DNA from: Pseudomonas agarici
GTDB lineage: Bacteria; Pseudomonadota; Gammaproteobacteria; Pseudomonadales; Pseudomonadaceae
DNA: 64,000 bases
Reading direction: 5' to 3'
NCBI RefSeq assembly: GCF_900109755.1
Contig: NZ_FOAR01000004.1
Span: 38,259-102,258 of the forward strand
Under the pieces are notes generated by a model. The model saw only the letters and a list, made by a program, of their open reading frames with translations. It was not told the origin of the DNA and did not search any database. Shown here one piece after another: positions 1 through 8,956 of this stretch (the first letter of the stretch is position 1; every line of letters begins with the position of its first letter). The position numbers and the translations under genes are program-made.

Positions 1-1428
1 GGAGAGCAAGGTCTGCGCGGCGAACAGGGCATGCCGGGAGAACGCGGAGAACAAGGTCTGCGCGGCGAACAGGGTGTCGCTGGCAGAGATGGCGCACAGG
101 TCAACGCGCAAACGCTCGCGAAAGTCGACCAGAACGGGAAGAAACTCGAAACCCTGCAGGCCCAGTTCGACGAGCTGCGTTCAGAAGGCTCCAAGCGTCT
201 GGAGGAAATAGCTAACAACCCGGAAAACATGCAAAGGATCGCAGACCTCGAACACAAGATCTCGAACCTTCAAACACAGGCCACGCAGCAACCCCAGGCG
301 GACGCCCCCAAGGGCGGCCAAGGCGGCAATACCAAGCCACCCGTCCCAAGACCGATCGAGTCGCCACTGAACAAGGCCCTGGCTGGCCTGGGCTCCGTGG
401 CCAAAAGAGATGCCTGGACGCAGCTTTCCGGCGCGGGCAACGCCAACCTGGGTGCAGCTACTCTCAGCGGCGCCAGCCAAGTGGGCAACAGCGCCCTTTC
501 GGCCATGCGCCAGCTCGGCAACGATCCTTCGCAGCGCCGGCTCGCGGGTCAAAATGGCGGGCCCGGTCAGGTGTCGCTGTCGGGGCATTCGCAAATCAAG
601 CCCAATGAAACTCGCCTGTGGGTCCAGGCCCTGAACAATGCCAGCACCCTGGAGCAAACACAGGGCCAGAAGGACTTTGAACAGAACACCAAAGGCCTGG
701 CGATGGGCGTCGACTGGGCGCTGGACGATGGATGGCGCATGGGCTTGCTGGGCGCCAAATCACAATCCAAGCATAAAGGCAGCCGTTTCGAGGGCGACCT
801 GGACAGTTGGCATGTCGGTGCCTACGCCCTGCATCAGAGCGGCCCCGTGGCTCTGCGCCTTGGCGCGATCCACAGCAACCACTACGGCAAGACCGAACGC
901 AACGTGGAGTTCAGCGGTTATAAGGACCGTCTCACCGGCAACTACGACGCCACTAGCCAGCAAGCCTTCGCCGAAATCGGCTACAACTTGGGTAGCGACA
1001 GCTTGAGCGCCGAGCCTTTCGCCAACCTCGGCTACCAACGTTACTCGCGCAAGGGCTACACGGAAAAAGGCGGTGAAGCCGGACTGAAAGCCAGTGCACA
1101 GACCCTGGACAACTTCAGCACTACCTTCGGCCTGCGCACCGCCAGCATCAAGTACATGGACAACAAGATGAGCCTGGCTCCTCGCCTGAGCGCGGGCTGG
1201 AAACATATGTACGGATCGCTCGACAGCACCACCACCCAGGCAAACCAGGCAACCGGCAAGACCTTCACCACCAAGGGCATTGGTCAAGACCGCGACAGCC
1301 TGGTGATCGAAGCCGGATTGGACCTTAACCTGTCGGCTAGACACTCCATCGGCGTGGCTTATAACGGAGAAGTGGGTAACAGTAGCCGCAACAATGGGGT
1401 CATGGGCCAGTGGAAGATGGCTTTTTAA
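1..1428 (+). CDS. collagen-repeat autotransporter, 3' part
   Basis: The reading frame is open from base 1, so the gene begins before the window. The first ~25 visible codons are Gly-X-Y triplets (GEQGLRGEQG style), then a polar, helical linker of about 60 residues and a proline-rich stretch. From roughly residue 200 onward the sequence has alternating aromatic/hydrophobic and polar residues typical of an autotransporter beta-barrel (family knowledge: about 12 strands, outer membrane, ends in an aromatic residue). The visible protein ends WKMAF, fitting a BAM-recognised C-terminal Phe. I infer a surface-exposed collagen-like passenger displayed by a type V barrel. Adhesion is likely but not shown. 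No partner gene is visible; a REP-like sequence follows the stop codon. Confidence 0.85.
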   Translation, partial: GEQGLRGEQGMPGERGEQGLRGEQGVAGRDGAQVNAQTLAKVDQNGKKLETLQAQFDELRSEGSKRLEEIANNPENMQRIADLEHKISNLQTQATQQPQADAPKGGQGGNTKPPVPRPIESPLNKALAGLGSVAKRDAWTQLSGAGNANLGAATLSGASQVGNSALSAMRQLGNDPSQRRLAGQNGGPGQVSLSGHSQIKPNETRLWVQALNNASTLEQTQGQKDFEQNTKGLAMGVDWALDDGWRMGLLGAKSQSKHKGSRFEGDLDSWHVGAYALHQSGPVALRLGAIHSNHYGKTERNVEFSGYKDRLTGNYDATSQQAFAEIGYNLGSDSLSAEPFANLGYQRYSRKGYTEKGGEAGLKASAQTLDNFSTTFGLRTASIKYMDNKMSLAPRLSAGWKHMYGSLDSTTTQANQATGKTFTTKGIGQDRDSLVIEAGLDLNLSARHSIGVAYNGEVGNSSRNNGVMGQWKMAF

Positions 1429-1442
1429 ACAAGCCTCCTAAC

Positions 1443-1471
1443 TGTAGGAGCGGTGCTCGCTCGCGAAGAGG
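1443..1471. repeat. REP-like palindromic sequence
   Basis: The sequence gtaggagcggtgctcgctcg followed by cgaag resembles the repetitive extragenic palindromes abundant in Pseudomonas fluorescens-group genomes (tgtaggagc...gctcgcgaag). It lies 15 bases after the autotransporter stop codon, the usual place for such elements. Only one clear copy is seen in this gap. Confidence 0.55.
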
Positions 1472-1483
1472 TCCGTGAAAACG

Positions 1484-1572
1484 CTAGTGGCCTGTACAGT
1501 GAGTTCGTTAGCTCAAGTTCGGATGCCAGCAGTTCATGGCCAAGGCGCTGTGGCCCAGCCGGCTATGGCGAG
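1484..1572 (+). repeat. dispersed repeat, copy 1
   Basis: This block recurs at 44749-44842 with high identity: both copies share cctgtac, then gtgagttcgttagctcaag, tcggatg, and catggccaaggcgctgtg, and both end ggctatggcgag. It has no open reading frame of note. It may be a piece of a mobile element or a non-coding dispersed repeat. The rest of the gap between 1429 and 1971 holds the REP-like sequence, this repeat, a long hairpin and the conserved block before the next gene. Confidence 0.7.
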
Positions 1573-1662
1573 GAACAGCAACGCCGGTCAGGGACTTGTG
1601 GCGCCGAAATTGACTCATAGAACTCACCACACAGACCACTAGATCCCGCGCCTACAGCTGCG

Positions 1663-1720
1663 CGTGCGACTTTGGCTGATGGGCATCGGCGTTTGCCTGC
1701 CCATCAGCCAAAGTCGCACG
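1663..1720. repeat. perfect 23-bp inverted repeat (hairpin)
   Basis: Bases 1663-1685 and 1698-1720 are exact reverse complements (arms start cgtgcgactttgg and end agtcgcacg), separated by 12 bases (tcggcgtttgcc). There is no T-run directly after either arm, so it is not a textbook Rho-independent terminator. It could be a structured RNA element, a protein-binding site, or the remains of a mobile element's ends. Confidence 0.85.
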
Positions 1721-1848
1721 ACAGCCACTTGCAACCCAAAGAGCTTGAACTCCGAGTTCAGCGTCTTGAGCCGTCGGGTTGCCCTCTGCATGTTCGATAT
1801 GAATAAGGGACCTCACGAAACCCTGTACATCCTGGCAAAGCAATACCC

Positions 1849-1884
1849 GACCGTTGATCAGGACTGTCATTTCTGACAGTAGAT
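1849..1884 (+). promoter_or_regulatory. conserved upstream block with palindrome, copy 1
   Basis: A 36-base block is repeated with one mismatch at 2683-2718, each time about 90 bases before a paralogous small gene. Inside it, actgtca-tttc-tgacagt is an inverted repeat of two 7-base arms. Conservation in both copies and the fixed position suggest a promoter or operator, or a 5' leader hairpin. The binding factor is unknown. Confidence 0.5.
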
Positions 1885-1971
1885 ATCCCGTCGACCCAGG
1901 CCTTAGCTTGAAGAGGCCCTGCTTACCTTTGGGTGGCAGGTTTCTATGAACTTTAAGGATGAGGTGTCGAA

Positions 1972-2265
1972 ATGGGTAATTCGAAAGCCGAAAAATCGCT
2001 TCTTCCAGAACGGGCGGTCGTTGGTCAGAGAATCATTGTCGAAGGTCTTGCCGTAAGCGTCATGAGTGGACTTGAGTCGATCATCTTCAAAAGAGGAACG
2101 GAACCTGGTATGCAGAATGAGTTCATACGCGGCAGAGCCAAGGATATTAGCATTCAGATTCCTAATATGCCGGGAACTGTCGAGGTCACTGGTCGTTATG
2201 CTGCATGCAGTGCCGTGCGTCCGGAAGACCAGCTCCAAGGTACGATTGAAATCGTCGAAGCCTGA
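1972..2265 (+). CDS. small protein of unknown function, paralogue A
   Basis: This 97-residue protein has no signal peptide or membrane segment. It is a paralogue of the protein at 2807-3139: both share LLPE-AVVG-I near the N-terminus, then SGL--I-F--G, a central IP--PG/VG motif and a G-Y--C pattern before a final acidic strand. The alternation of hydrophobic residues suggests a small beta-sandwich of immunoglobulin or fibronectin type, but this is inference. ATG 1972 is preceded by GAGGTG at 5-6 bases, an arrangement also present before the second copy. I do not recognise the family and assign no function. Confidence 0.7.
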   Translation: MGNSKAEKSLLPERAVVGQRIIVEGLAVSVMSGLESIIFKRGTEPGMQNEFIRGRAKDISIQIPNMPGTVEVTGRYAACSAVRPEDQLQGTIEIVEA

Positions 2266-2309
2266 TCTTTGTGCCGCATAATTAAGAAGAAGGAATACAT
2301 GTCTGCGAA

Positions 2310-2358
2310 GTATAAGTCGCTGTGAGTCGAAGGCTGCGGTTCAGCCTTCGATCTCGAT
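2310..2358 (-). repeat. duplicated 3' end of oadA
   Basis: These 49 bases match 3191-3239 at 45 positions. The later copy contains the stop codon and the last five codons of oadA (ending IEIEG), so this is a displaced copy of the end of that gene. It follows small gene A in the same order that the true oadA end follows small gene B. This shows that the small gene and the oadA 3' end were duplicated together. Confidence 0.85.
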
Positions 2359-2369
2359 AAGCATTTCGC

Positions 2370-2561
2370 TCAGGTTTCCGATAAACCCTTCATTTGCCTA
2401 CCCCGACAGACAGGCGCTGAACTGAGGATGTTCTCCAGGTGATCCAGCAGATAGCTTTGCTTATAGGCACCGTTGAAATACTTTTGTGGTTCCTCGAAAG
2501 CCAGGGTCATGGCGTCTGAACAAGCCCCGTGCGCATAGATCTGGAGTGTCAGCGTGTGCAT
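2370..2561 (-). pseudogene. possible HipA N-terminal remnant
   Basis: A 63-codon frame begins MHTLTLQIYAHG and continues with SDAMTL, FEEP and YLLDHLE. This resembles the first ~50 residues of HipA-family kinases in Pseudomonas, in which a short beta-rich N-terminal domain with similar wording precedes the kinase. Nothing of the kinase domain follows, and the tail after ILSS looks unrelated. The call is from memory of the family and is weak; it may instead be a small orphan gene. It lies in the gap between paralogues A and B, which otherwise contains only the duplicated oadA end and the upstream block of gene B. Confidence 0.3.
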
Positions 2562-2682
2562 GGTTCAACCTGCAATATAGTGCATATCAGTTCGCTCATG
2601 CCGCCAAAAAAAAGCAATAAAATGCATGCAGAACCCCAAAAGGAAACCATGTGCACAATAAAATCCAGACATCTCACCATCT

Positions 2683-2718
2683 GACCGCTGATCAGGACTG
2701 TCATTTCTGACAGTAGAT
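2683..2718 (+). promoter_or_regulatory. conserved upstream block with palindrome, copy 2
   Basis: This is the second copy of the block at 1849-1884, with 35 of 36 bases identical and the same actgtca-tttc-tgacagt inverted repeat. The similarity fades between here and the start codon but persists as short matches (cttgaaga, atgaactt, gaggtg). Confidence 0.5.
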
Positions 2719-2806
2719 GACCATTTCGAAACCCCAGTAACTTGAAGACGCCGCCTGTTCCTCGCCAAGGAGCGGGCTTGAATGAACTTCAGAGTTGAGG
2801 TGCGAG

Positions 2807-3139
2807 ATGATCGATTCAAGCATGGAAAAACGGACCCCGGCAAAGCAACAATCACTTCTGCCGGAAGAGGCGGTCGTGGGGTCGACGATCGAAATCACGG
2901 GAAGGGTGGTCAATGCATTCAGCGGGCTCTACAGGATCAGGTTTTGGAAGGGCGGCGCCGACGCCCCATTTATCACCGGCTTCCGTCGTGACAACTGGGA
3001 GAGTGTCTCTGTAGTCATTCCCGATAAGGTCGGCGATGTCACCCTCGAGGGATTTTATGACTTATGCACCCCTCTTCCGGACGAGACACATATCTTCGGT
3101 ACTCTCAAGATAAAGCCGGCTGAACCCGATAGAACGTGA
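2807..3139 (+). CDS. small protein of unknown function, paralogue B
   Basis: This 110-residue protein is a paralogue of the product at 1972-2265. It shares LLPEEAVVG, the SGLYRIRFW/SGLESIIFK element, the IPDKVG/IPNMPG turn and the GFYDLC/GRYAAC motif. It has an extra basic N-terminus and a longer C-terminus. I chose ATG 2807 because GAGGTG stands 5-6 bases before it, exactly as in paralogue A; a GTG 12 bases upstream is also possible. It is probably cytosolic and of unknown function. The two copies have diverged strongly in protein while keeping their leader, which suggests separate selection on product and regulation. Confidence 0.7.
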   Translation: MIDSSMEKRTPAKQQSLLPEEAVVGSTIEITGRVVNAFSGLYRIRFWKGGADAPFITGFRRDNWESVSVVIPDKVGDVTLEGFYDLCTPLPDETHIFGTLKIKPAEPDRT

Positions 3140-3163
3140 TTGCGCCAGATGAATGAAACACAT

Positions 3164-3187
3164 AAAAAAAGGGGGCACATGCCCCCC
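3164..3187 (-). terminator. Rho-independent terminator of oadA
   Basis: On the minus strand a GC hairpin (GGGGGC-acat-GCCCCC core) is followed by a run of seven T, 35 bases after the oadA stop codon. On the plus strand the run precedes the hairpin, so it chiefly serves oadA, though it lies between convergent genes. Confidence 0.8.
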
Positions 3188-3221
3188 GAGGTATAAATCG
3201 TTGTGAGTCGAGGGTTGCGGT

Positions 3222-5036
3222 TCAGCCTTCGATCTCGATCAGGACTTCGCCAGGATTGACCCGGTCACCCTTGGCCACATGGATGGCGGTGACCTTGCCG
3301 GCAATCGCGGCCTGCACTTCGGTCTCCATCTTCATGGCTTCGGTGATCAGCACGGCCTGGCCGGCTTTCACGGTGTCGCCGGCCTTGACCAGGACATCGA
3401 CGATATTGCCCGGCATGGTGGTGCTGACATGGCCCGGAGCACTGGCCTGCTTGCGCTTGCTGCTACCACCGCTGACAAATTCGTTGAGCGGTTCGAACAC
3501 CACCTCTTCCGGCATGCCGTCGATGGACAGGTAGAAGTGCCGCTTGCCTTCAGCCTTCACGCCGACACCGGTGATGTCCACGCGGTAGGTTTCGCCATGC
3601 ACGTCGATGACGAACTCGGTCGGCACGCCCTCGCCGCCCGCCGAACGCACGCCGCCCGCTTCAGGGATCGGCAGCAGTGCTTCAGGCACCAGAGTGCCGG
3701 CCTCGCGCTCTTCGAGGAACTTGCGCCCGATATCCGGGAACATGGCGTAGGTCAGCACGTCTTCTTCCGACTTGGCCAGGGCACCGATCTCGCCGCGCAG
3801 CTTGACCATTTCCGGCTTGAGCAGGTCGGCCGGGCGCACGTCGATGACGTCCTCGCTGCCGATGGCCTGGCGCCGTAGTTGCTCGTTGACGGTGCCCGGT
3901 GCCTTGCCGTAGCCGCCTTGCAGGTACAACTTCACCTCGTTGGTGATGGTCTTGTAGCGCTCGCCAGCCAGCACGTTGAAGAACGCCTGGGTGCCGACAA
4001 TCTGCGAGGTCGGGGTCACCAGCGGCGGGAAGCCAAGGTCTTCGCGCACACGCGGAATCTCCGCCAGCACTTCGCTCATGCGGTTCAGGGCGCCCTGCTC
4101 TTTCAACTGGTTGGCCAGGTTGGAAATCATCCCACCCGGTACCTGGTTGACTTGCACACGAGTGTCCACGGCAGTGAACTCGCTTTCGAACTGGTGGTAC
4201 TTCTTGCGCACGGCGTAGAAGTACAGGCCGATTTCCTGCAACAGCTCCAAGTCCAGGCCAGTGTCGAATTCGCTGCCTTTAAGCGCCGCCACCATCGACT
4301 CGGTGCCTGGATGGCTGGTGCCCCAGGCGAAGCTGGAGATCGCGGTGTCGATATGATCGGCACCATTTTCCACCGCCTTGAGCTGACACATCGCGGCCAG
4401 TCCAGCGGTGTCGTGGGAATGAATGAACACTGGCAGCGACTGCTCGGCCTTGAGTGCCTTGACCAGTTCGCCGGTAGCGTAAGGCGTCAGCAAGCCAGCC
4501 ATGTCCTTGATCGCCACCGAGTCGCAACCCATGGCCTCCATCTGCTTGGCCTGGGTCACAAAGGCCTCGATGGTATGCACCGGGCTGGTGGTGTAGGCGA
4601 TGGTGCCCTGGGCATGTTTGCCCGCCGCCTTCACCGCTTCGATGGCGACCCGCAGGTTACGCACATCGTTCATGGCGTCGAAGATACGGAATACGTCGAT
4701 ACCGTTGACCGCCGCCTTGGCGACGAAGGCCTTGACCACGTCGTCGCTGTAGTGACGGTAGCCCAGCAGGTTCTGGCCGCGCAGGAGCATCTGCAGGCGG
4801 GTATTGGGCAACGCGGCGCGCAGCTCGCGCAGGCGCTCCCACGGGTCTTCCTTGAGGAAGCGCACACAGGCGTCGAAGGTTGCGCCGCCCCAGACTTCCA
4901 GGGACCAGTAGCCTACCTTGTCGAGCTTGTCGCAGATCGGCAGCATGTCTTCGGTGCGCATGCGGGTGGCGAGCAGCGATTGATGGGCGTCGCGCAGGAT
5001 CGTGTCGGTAACGTGTATTTTTTTGCAAGAAGTCAT
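3222..5036 (-). CDS. oadA: pyruvate carboxylase subunit B (carboxyltransferase + biotin carrier)
   Basis: This 604-residue protein carries carboxyl groups from carboxybiotin to pyruvate, giving oxaloacetate. The N-terminal ~290 residues form a TIM-barrel carboxyltransferase (HVTDTILRDAHQSLLATR, then metal-binding SHDTAG). A conserved carboxylase region follows, and the C-terminus is a biotinyl domain with the lysine in EAMKMETE. In Pseudomonas it partners with the biotin carboxylase subunit encoded just upstream. ATG 5036 is preceded by GAGGA at about nine bases; an upstream GTG at 5051 overlapping the pycA stop is less likely. Annotated variously as oadA or pycB; the lack of beta/gamma membrane subunits and the pycA neighbour point to pyruvate carboxylase rather than oxaloacetate decarboxylase. 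Confidence 0.95.
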   Translation of the reverse strand: MTSCKKIHVTDTILRDAHQSLLATRMRTEDMLPICDKLDKVGYWSLEVWGGATFDACVRFLKEDPWERLRELRAALPNTRLQMLLRGQNLLGYRHYSDDVVKAFVAKAAVNGIDVFRIFDAMNDVRNLRVAIEAVKAAGKHAQGTIAYTTSPVHTIEAFVTQAKQMEAMGCDSVAIKDMAGLLTPYATGELVKALKAEQSLPVFIHSHDTAGLAAMCQLKAVENGADHIDTAISSFAWGTSHPGTESMVAALKGSEFDTGLDLELLQEIGLYFYAVRKKYHQFESEFTAVDTRVQVNQVPGGMISNLANQLKEQGALNRMSEVLAEIPRVREDLGFPPLVTPTSQIVGTQAFFNVLAGERYKTITNEVKLYLQGGYGKAPGTVNEQLRRQAIGSEDVIDVRPADLLKPEMVKLRGEIGALAKSEEDVLTYAMFPDIGRKFLEEREAGTLVPEALLPIPEAGGVRSAGGEGVPTEFVIDVHGETYRVDITGVGVKAEGKRHFYLSIDGMPEEVVFEPLNEFVSGGSSKRKQASAPGHVSTTMPGNIVDVLVKAGDTVKAGQAVLITEAMKMETEVQAAIAGKVTAIHVAKGDRVNPGEVLIEIEG

Positions 5037-5047
5037 TGGGGTAATCC

Positions 5048-6463
<1,416 letters not shown>

Positions 6464-6609
6464 TTGGAAATTCCTAAGCCGCTGGAACAAACAACCCCGT
6501 CTACTGCCAGGAAAACGGGCCGGCGCGTGACGAAATATTTCCAGTCAGTCGCCTTATCACACTAGTCCTACCCAGCGATAAACCAAAATCAATAATTATT
6601 GGGTCACTC

Positions 6610-6625
6610 ATAAGCAATGACTTAT
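6610..6625. promoter_or_regulatory. candidate LysR-type operator between pycA and pycR
   Basis: The inverted repeat ataag-caatga-cttat lies in the 199-base gap between divergent pycA and the LysR gene. LysR proteins commonly bind such interrupted dyads (T-N11-A). A second small dyad, caataattattg, is at about 6590-6601. Confidence 0.4.
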
Positions 6626-6662
6626 AGTTGCTCAACCTGAGATCCGAGAGCGCTCGCCGAAA

Positions 6663-7625
6663 ATGCGTAAATCATTGATGCGTATGACATTGCGTCAACT
6701 GCAGATTTTCAATGAAGTCTGCGACCTGCGTTCCTATAGCCGTGCAGCCGACGAAATGTCTCTCACACAACCAGCCGTCAGCCTACAAATTCGCCAGTTG
6801 GAGGAACTGATCGGACAGCCCCTGTTTGATTATGTCGGCAAAAAGCTCTACATGACCGAGGCGGCTGAAGCGTTACAGCGGGCGAACCGGGACATTTTCG
6901 GCCGACTGGAAAACCTCGATATGCAGCTTTCGGACCTACAGGGCTCGCTGCAGGGGCAACTGAAGCTGGCGGTGGAATCGAGCGCCAAGTACTTCGTACC
7001 GCACCTGTTTGCCGCGTTCAAGCGCCAGTATCCCGAGGTCAACCTGCACCTGACGGTGGTCAACCGGGCACAGGCGCTTCGACGCCTGTCGGACAACCGT
7101 GACGATCTGCTGATCATGTCCATGGTGCCCCAGGACATGGGCCTGGAGTTTCTCCCGTTCCTGAACAACCCGATTGTCGCGGTGGCTCCGCCCGACCATC
7201 CGCTGTGCCATAGGGGTCCACTGCACCTGCAGGACCTGGAGCCCTACACCTTATTGATGCGTGAACCAGGATCAGGGACGCGGATGGCGTGCGAAGAGTA
7301 TTTCAAGGAGAAGCGCGTGCACTTCTCGCAGACACTCGAAGTGACCTCGGGCGAGGCCCAGCGCGAGTGTGTGGTGGCAGGGCTGGGGCTGGCGCTGTTG
7401 ACGCGCCACGCCCTGAGCCTGGAACTGGCGACCGGCGTACTCCAGGAACTGCCAGTGGAAGAACTGCCGCTCTATCGCAGTTGGTGTGTGGTTCAGGCCA
7501 AGGACAAACGCCTGTCACCGGTCGCCCATGCGTTCCTGGGGTTTATCCGTAGTGAGCGGTTGCAGATCAGCGGACTGGTTGAGCGCTTCGACGGTCGGAT
7601 GCCGGGTCCGCCTGCCAGTAATTGA
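6663..7625 (+). CDS. pycR: LysR-family regulator of pyruvate carboxylase
   Basis: This 320-residue LysR protein has an N-terminal winged HTH (TLRQLQIFNEVCD, SYSRAADEMSLTQPAVSLQI) and a periplasmic-binding-like effector domain from about residue 95. It is divergent from pycA-oadA with a shared 199-base control region, the same arrangement as PA5437 (PycR) and PA5435-PA5436 in P. aeruginosa. I infer it controls the carboxylase genes; the inducer cannot be read from sequence. Starts at ATG 6663, 6678 and 6684 are all possible; 6663 matches my memory of the orthologue. Its 3' end overlaps the small minus-strand gene at 7567-7758 by 59 bases. Confidence 0.85.
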   Translation: MRKSLMRMTLRQLQIFNEVCDLRSYSRAADEMSLTQPAVSLQIRQLEELIGQPLFDYVGKKLYMTEAAEALQRANRDIFGRLENLDMQLSDLQGSLQGQLKLAVESSAKYFVPHLFAAFKRQYPEVNLHLTVVNRAQALRRLSDNRDDLLIMSMVPQDMGLEFLPFLNNPIVAVAPPDHPLCHRGPLHLQDLEPYTLLMREPGSGTRMACEEYFKEKRVHFSQTLEVTSGEAQRECVVAGLGLALLTRHALSLELATGVLQELPVEELPLYRSWCVVQAKDKRLSPVAHAFLGFIRSERLQISGLVERFDGRMPGPPASN

Positions 7626-7758
7626 GTGCGGCGATTTCCTGTTGCAGTTGGCGCAACTCGGTGCGGTCTTCGATTGCGCGACGAAATTCCATGCGACGCT
7701 GGTCTTCCTGCTGTCGACGGGTCTTGACGCTGCTTTGCTCTTCGTGGTGCCGGGCCAT
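7567..7758 (-). CDS. PA3496-like small basic protein
   Basis: This 63-residue, highly charged protein begins MARHHEEQSSVKTRRQQEDQ and continues with RRMEFRRAIED. This matches the short helical family annotated in Pseudomonas as PA3496-family putative envelope integrity proteins. It has no signal peptide or membrane segment, so the envelope label is inherited, not visible. It overlaps the end of pycR on the opposite strand. The family resemblance makes it a real gene rather than a shadow of pycR. Confidence 0.65.
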   Translation of the reverse strand: MARHHEEQSSVKTRRQQEDQRRMEFRRAIEDRTELRQLQQEIAALNYWQADPASDRRSAQPVR

Positions 7759-7897
7759 TTCGAGTCTCCCAGGGTAAGTAAGAGATTTTCAAGATGGACG
7801 CCGGGCATTACGCTTTGGCGGCAAGTGGGTGACAGACAGATGAATATTGACCGTTGCAACGCTGTGGTGTCGGGTTGAGACCCGTGGCGAGCGGGTC

Positions 7898-8764
7898 TCA
7901 GTCGTCCAGTGCCTTCACCGACTTGGGTGACAGCCGCAGACTGCGCAAGCTGCGCTTGACGCTCTTGAGGTGGTTCACCAAGCTCGGGCCACGGGCCATT
8001 GCCACACCCATCGCTAGCACATCGATCACCACCAGATGGGCGATCCGCGAGGTCAGCGGCGTATAGATCTCGGTGTCTTCATGTACATCGATCGCCAGGT
8101 TGACCGTCGACAGTTCGGCCAACGGCGTCTGGCTCGGGCACAGGGTGATCAGGGTCGCGCCGCTTTCACGCACCAGGTTGGCGGTAATCAGCAGGTCCTT
8201 GGAGCGTCCGGACTGGGAAATGCAGATCGCCACATCGGTGGGCTTGAGCGTCACCGCCGACATCGCCTGCATGTGCGGGTCAGAATAGGCCGCGGCGGTC
8301 AGCAGCAAGCGGAAGAACTTGTGCTGGGCATCCGCCGCCACCGCACCGGAGGCACCAAAGCCATAGAACTCCACGCGCTGGGCTGCCGACATGGCCGTCA
8401 CCGCCCGCTGCAACGCGGCCGGATCGAGCTTCTCGCGCACTTCCATCAAGGTGTGCAGGGTGGTGTCGAAGATCTTCAGGCTGTAGTCGGCAACCGAATC
8501 GTCTTCGTGGATCGCGAACTGCCCGAAGCTCGCACCGGCCGCCAGGCTCTGCGCCAGCTTGAGCTTGAGGTCCTGGAAACCCGAGCAACCGATGGCTCGG
8601 CAGAAGCGCACGATGGTCGGTTCGCTGATGCCCACGCAGTGGGCCAGATCGGCCATTGAACTGTGCATCACCGCCGCCGGGTCGAGCAGCACGTGATCGG
8701 CAACCTTGAGCTCCGATTTGCGAAGCAGGTTGCGGGACTGAGCGATGTGTTGCAACAGATTCAA
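7898..8764 (-). CDS. RpiR/HexR-family transcriptional regulator
   Basis: This protein of about 288 residues has an N-terminal RpiR HTH (KVADHVLLDPAAVMHSSMAD, then GISEPTIVRFCRAIGCSG) and a C-terminal SIS sugar-phosphate-binding domain (FYGFGASGAVAADAQHKF, then ISQSGRSKDLL). It is the likely orthologue of PA5438, next to pycR in P. aeruginosa. RpiR proteins sense phosphosugars. The frame is open further upstream, but the family begins (M)NLLQHIAQ, so I take the TTG at 8764; its ribosome binding site is weak. Regulated targets are not evident. Confidence 0.85.
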   Translation of the reverse strand: MNLLQHIAQSRNLLRKSELKVADHVLLDPAAVMHSSMADLAHCVGISEPTIVRFCRAIGCSGFQDLKLKLAQSLAAGASFGQFAIHEDDSVADYSLKIFDTTLHTLMEVREKLDPAALQRAVTAMSAAQRVEFYGFGASGAVAADAQHKFFRLLLTAAAYSDPHMQAMSAVTLKPTDVAICISQSGRSKDLLITANLVRESGATLITLCPSQTPLAELSTVNLAIDVHEDTEIYTPLTSRIAHLVVIDVLAMGVAMARGPSLVNHLKSVKRSLRSLRLSPKSVKALDD

Positions 8765-8956
8765 AGGACTGGACTCGATTGTTATGGGCGAACGCCTGGG
8801 ATGTAGCAGTCTTGTAGTTATACTACATGAGTGTGCCAATTGCCCGTGCAATCCGTAGCAGCAGGTCCACAGGCATCTGCTCTGCCTAGCTTACCGCCGG
8901 AAAGCCGCGCCGCCCTGAGAAACGCCGGATCGGACGGGCCATCACCCAGCATCGTT

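Noticed and set aside
1663..1720. Inverted repeat as a Rho-independent terminator
   Set aside because: No T-run follows either arm and it is 235 bases from the nearest upstream stop codon.
1652..1876. Short frames across the long inverted repeat
   Set aside because: They are open only because of the hairpin sequence and have no ribosome binding site.
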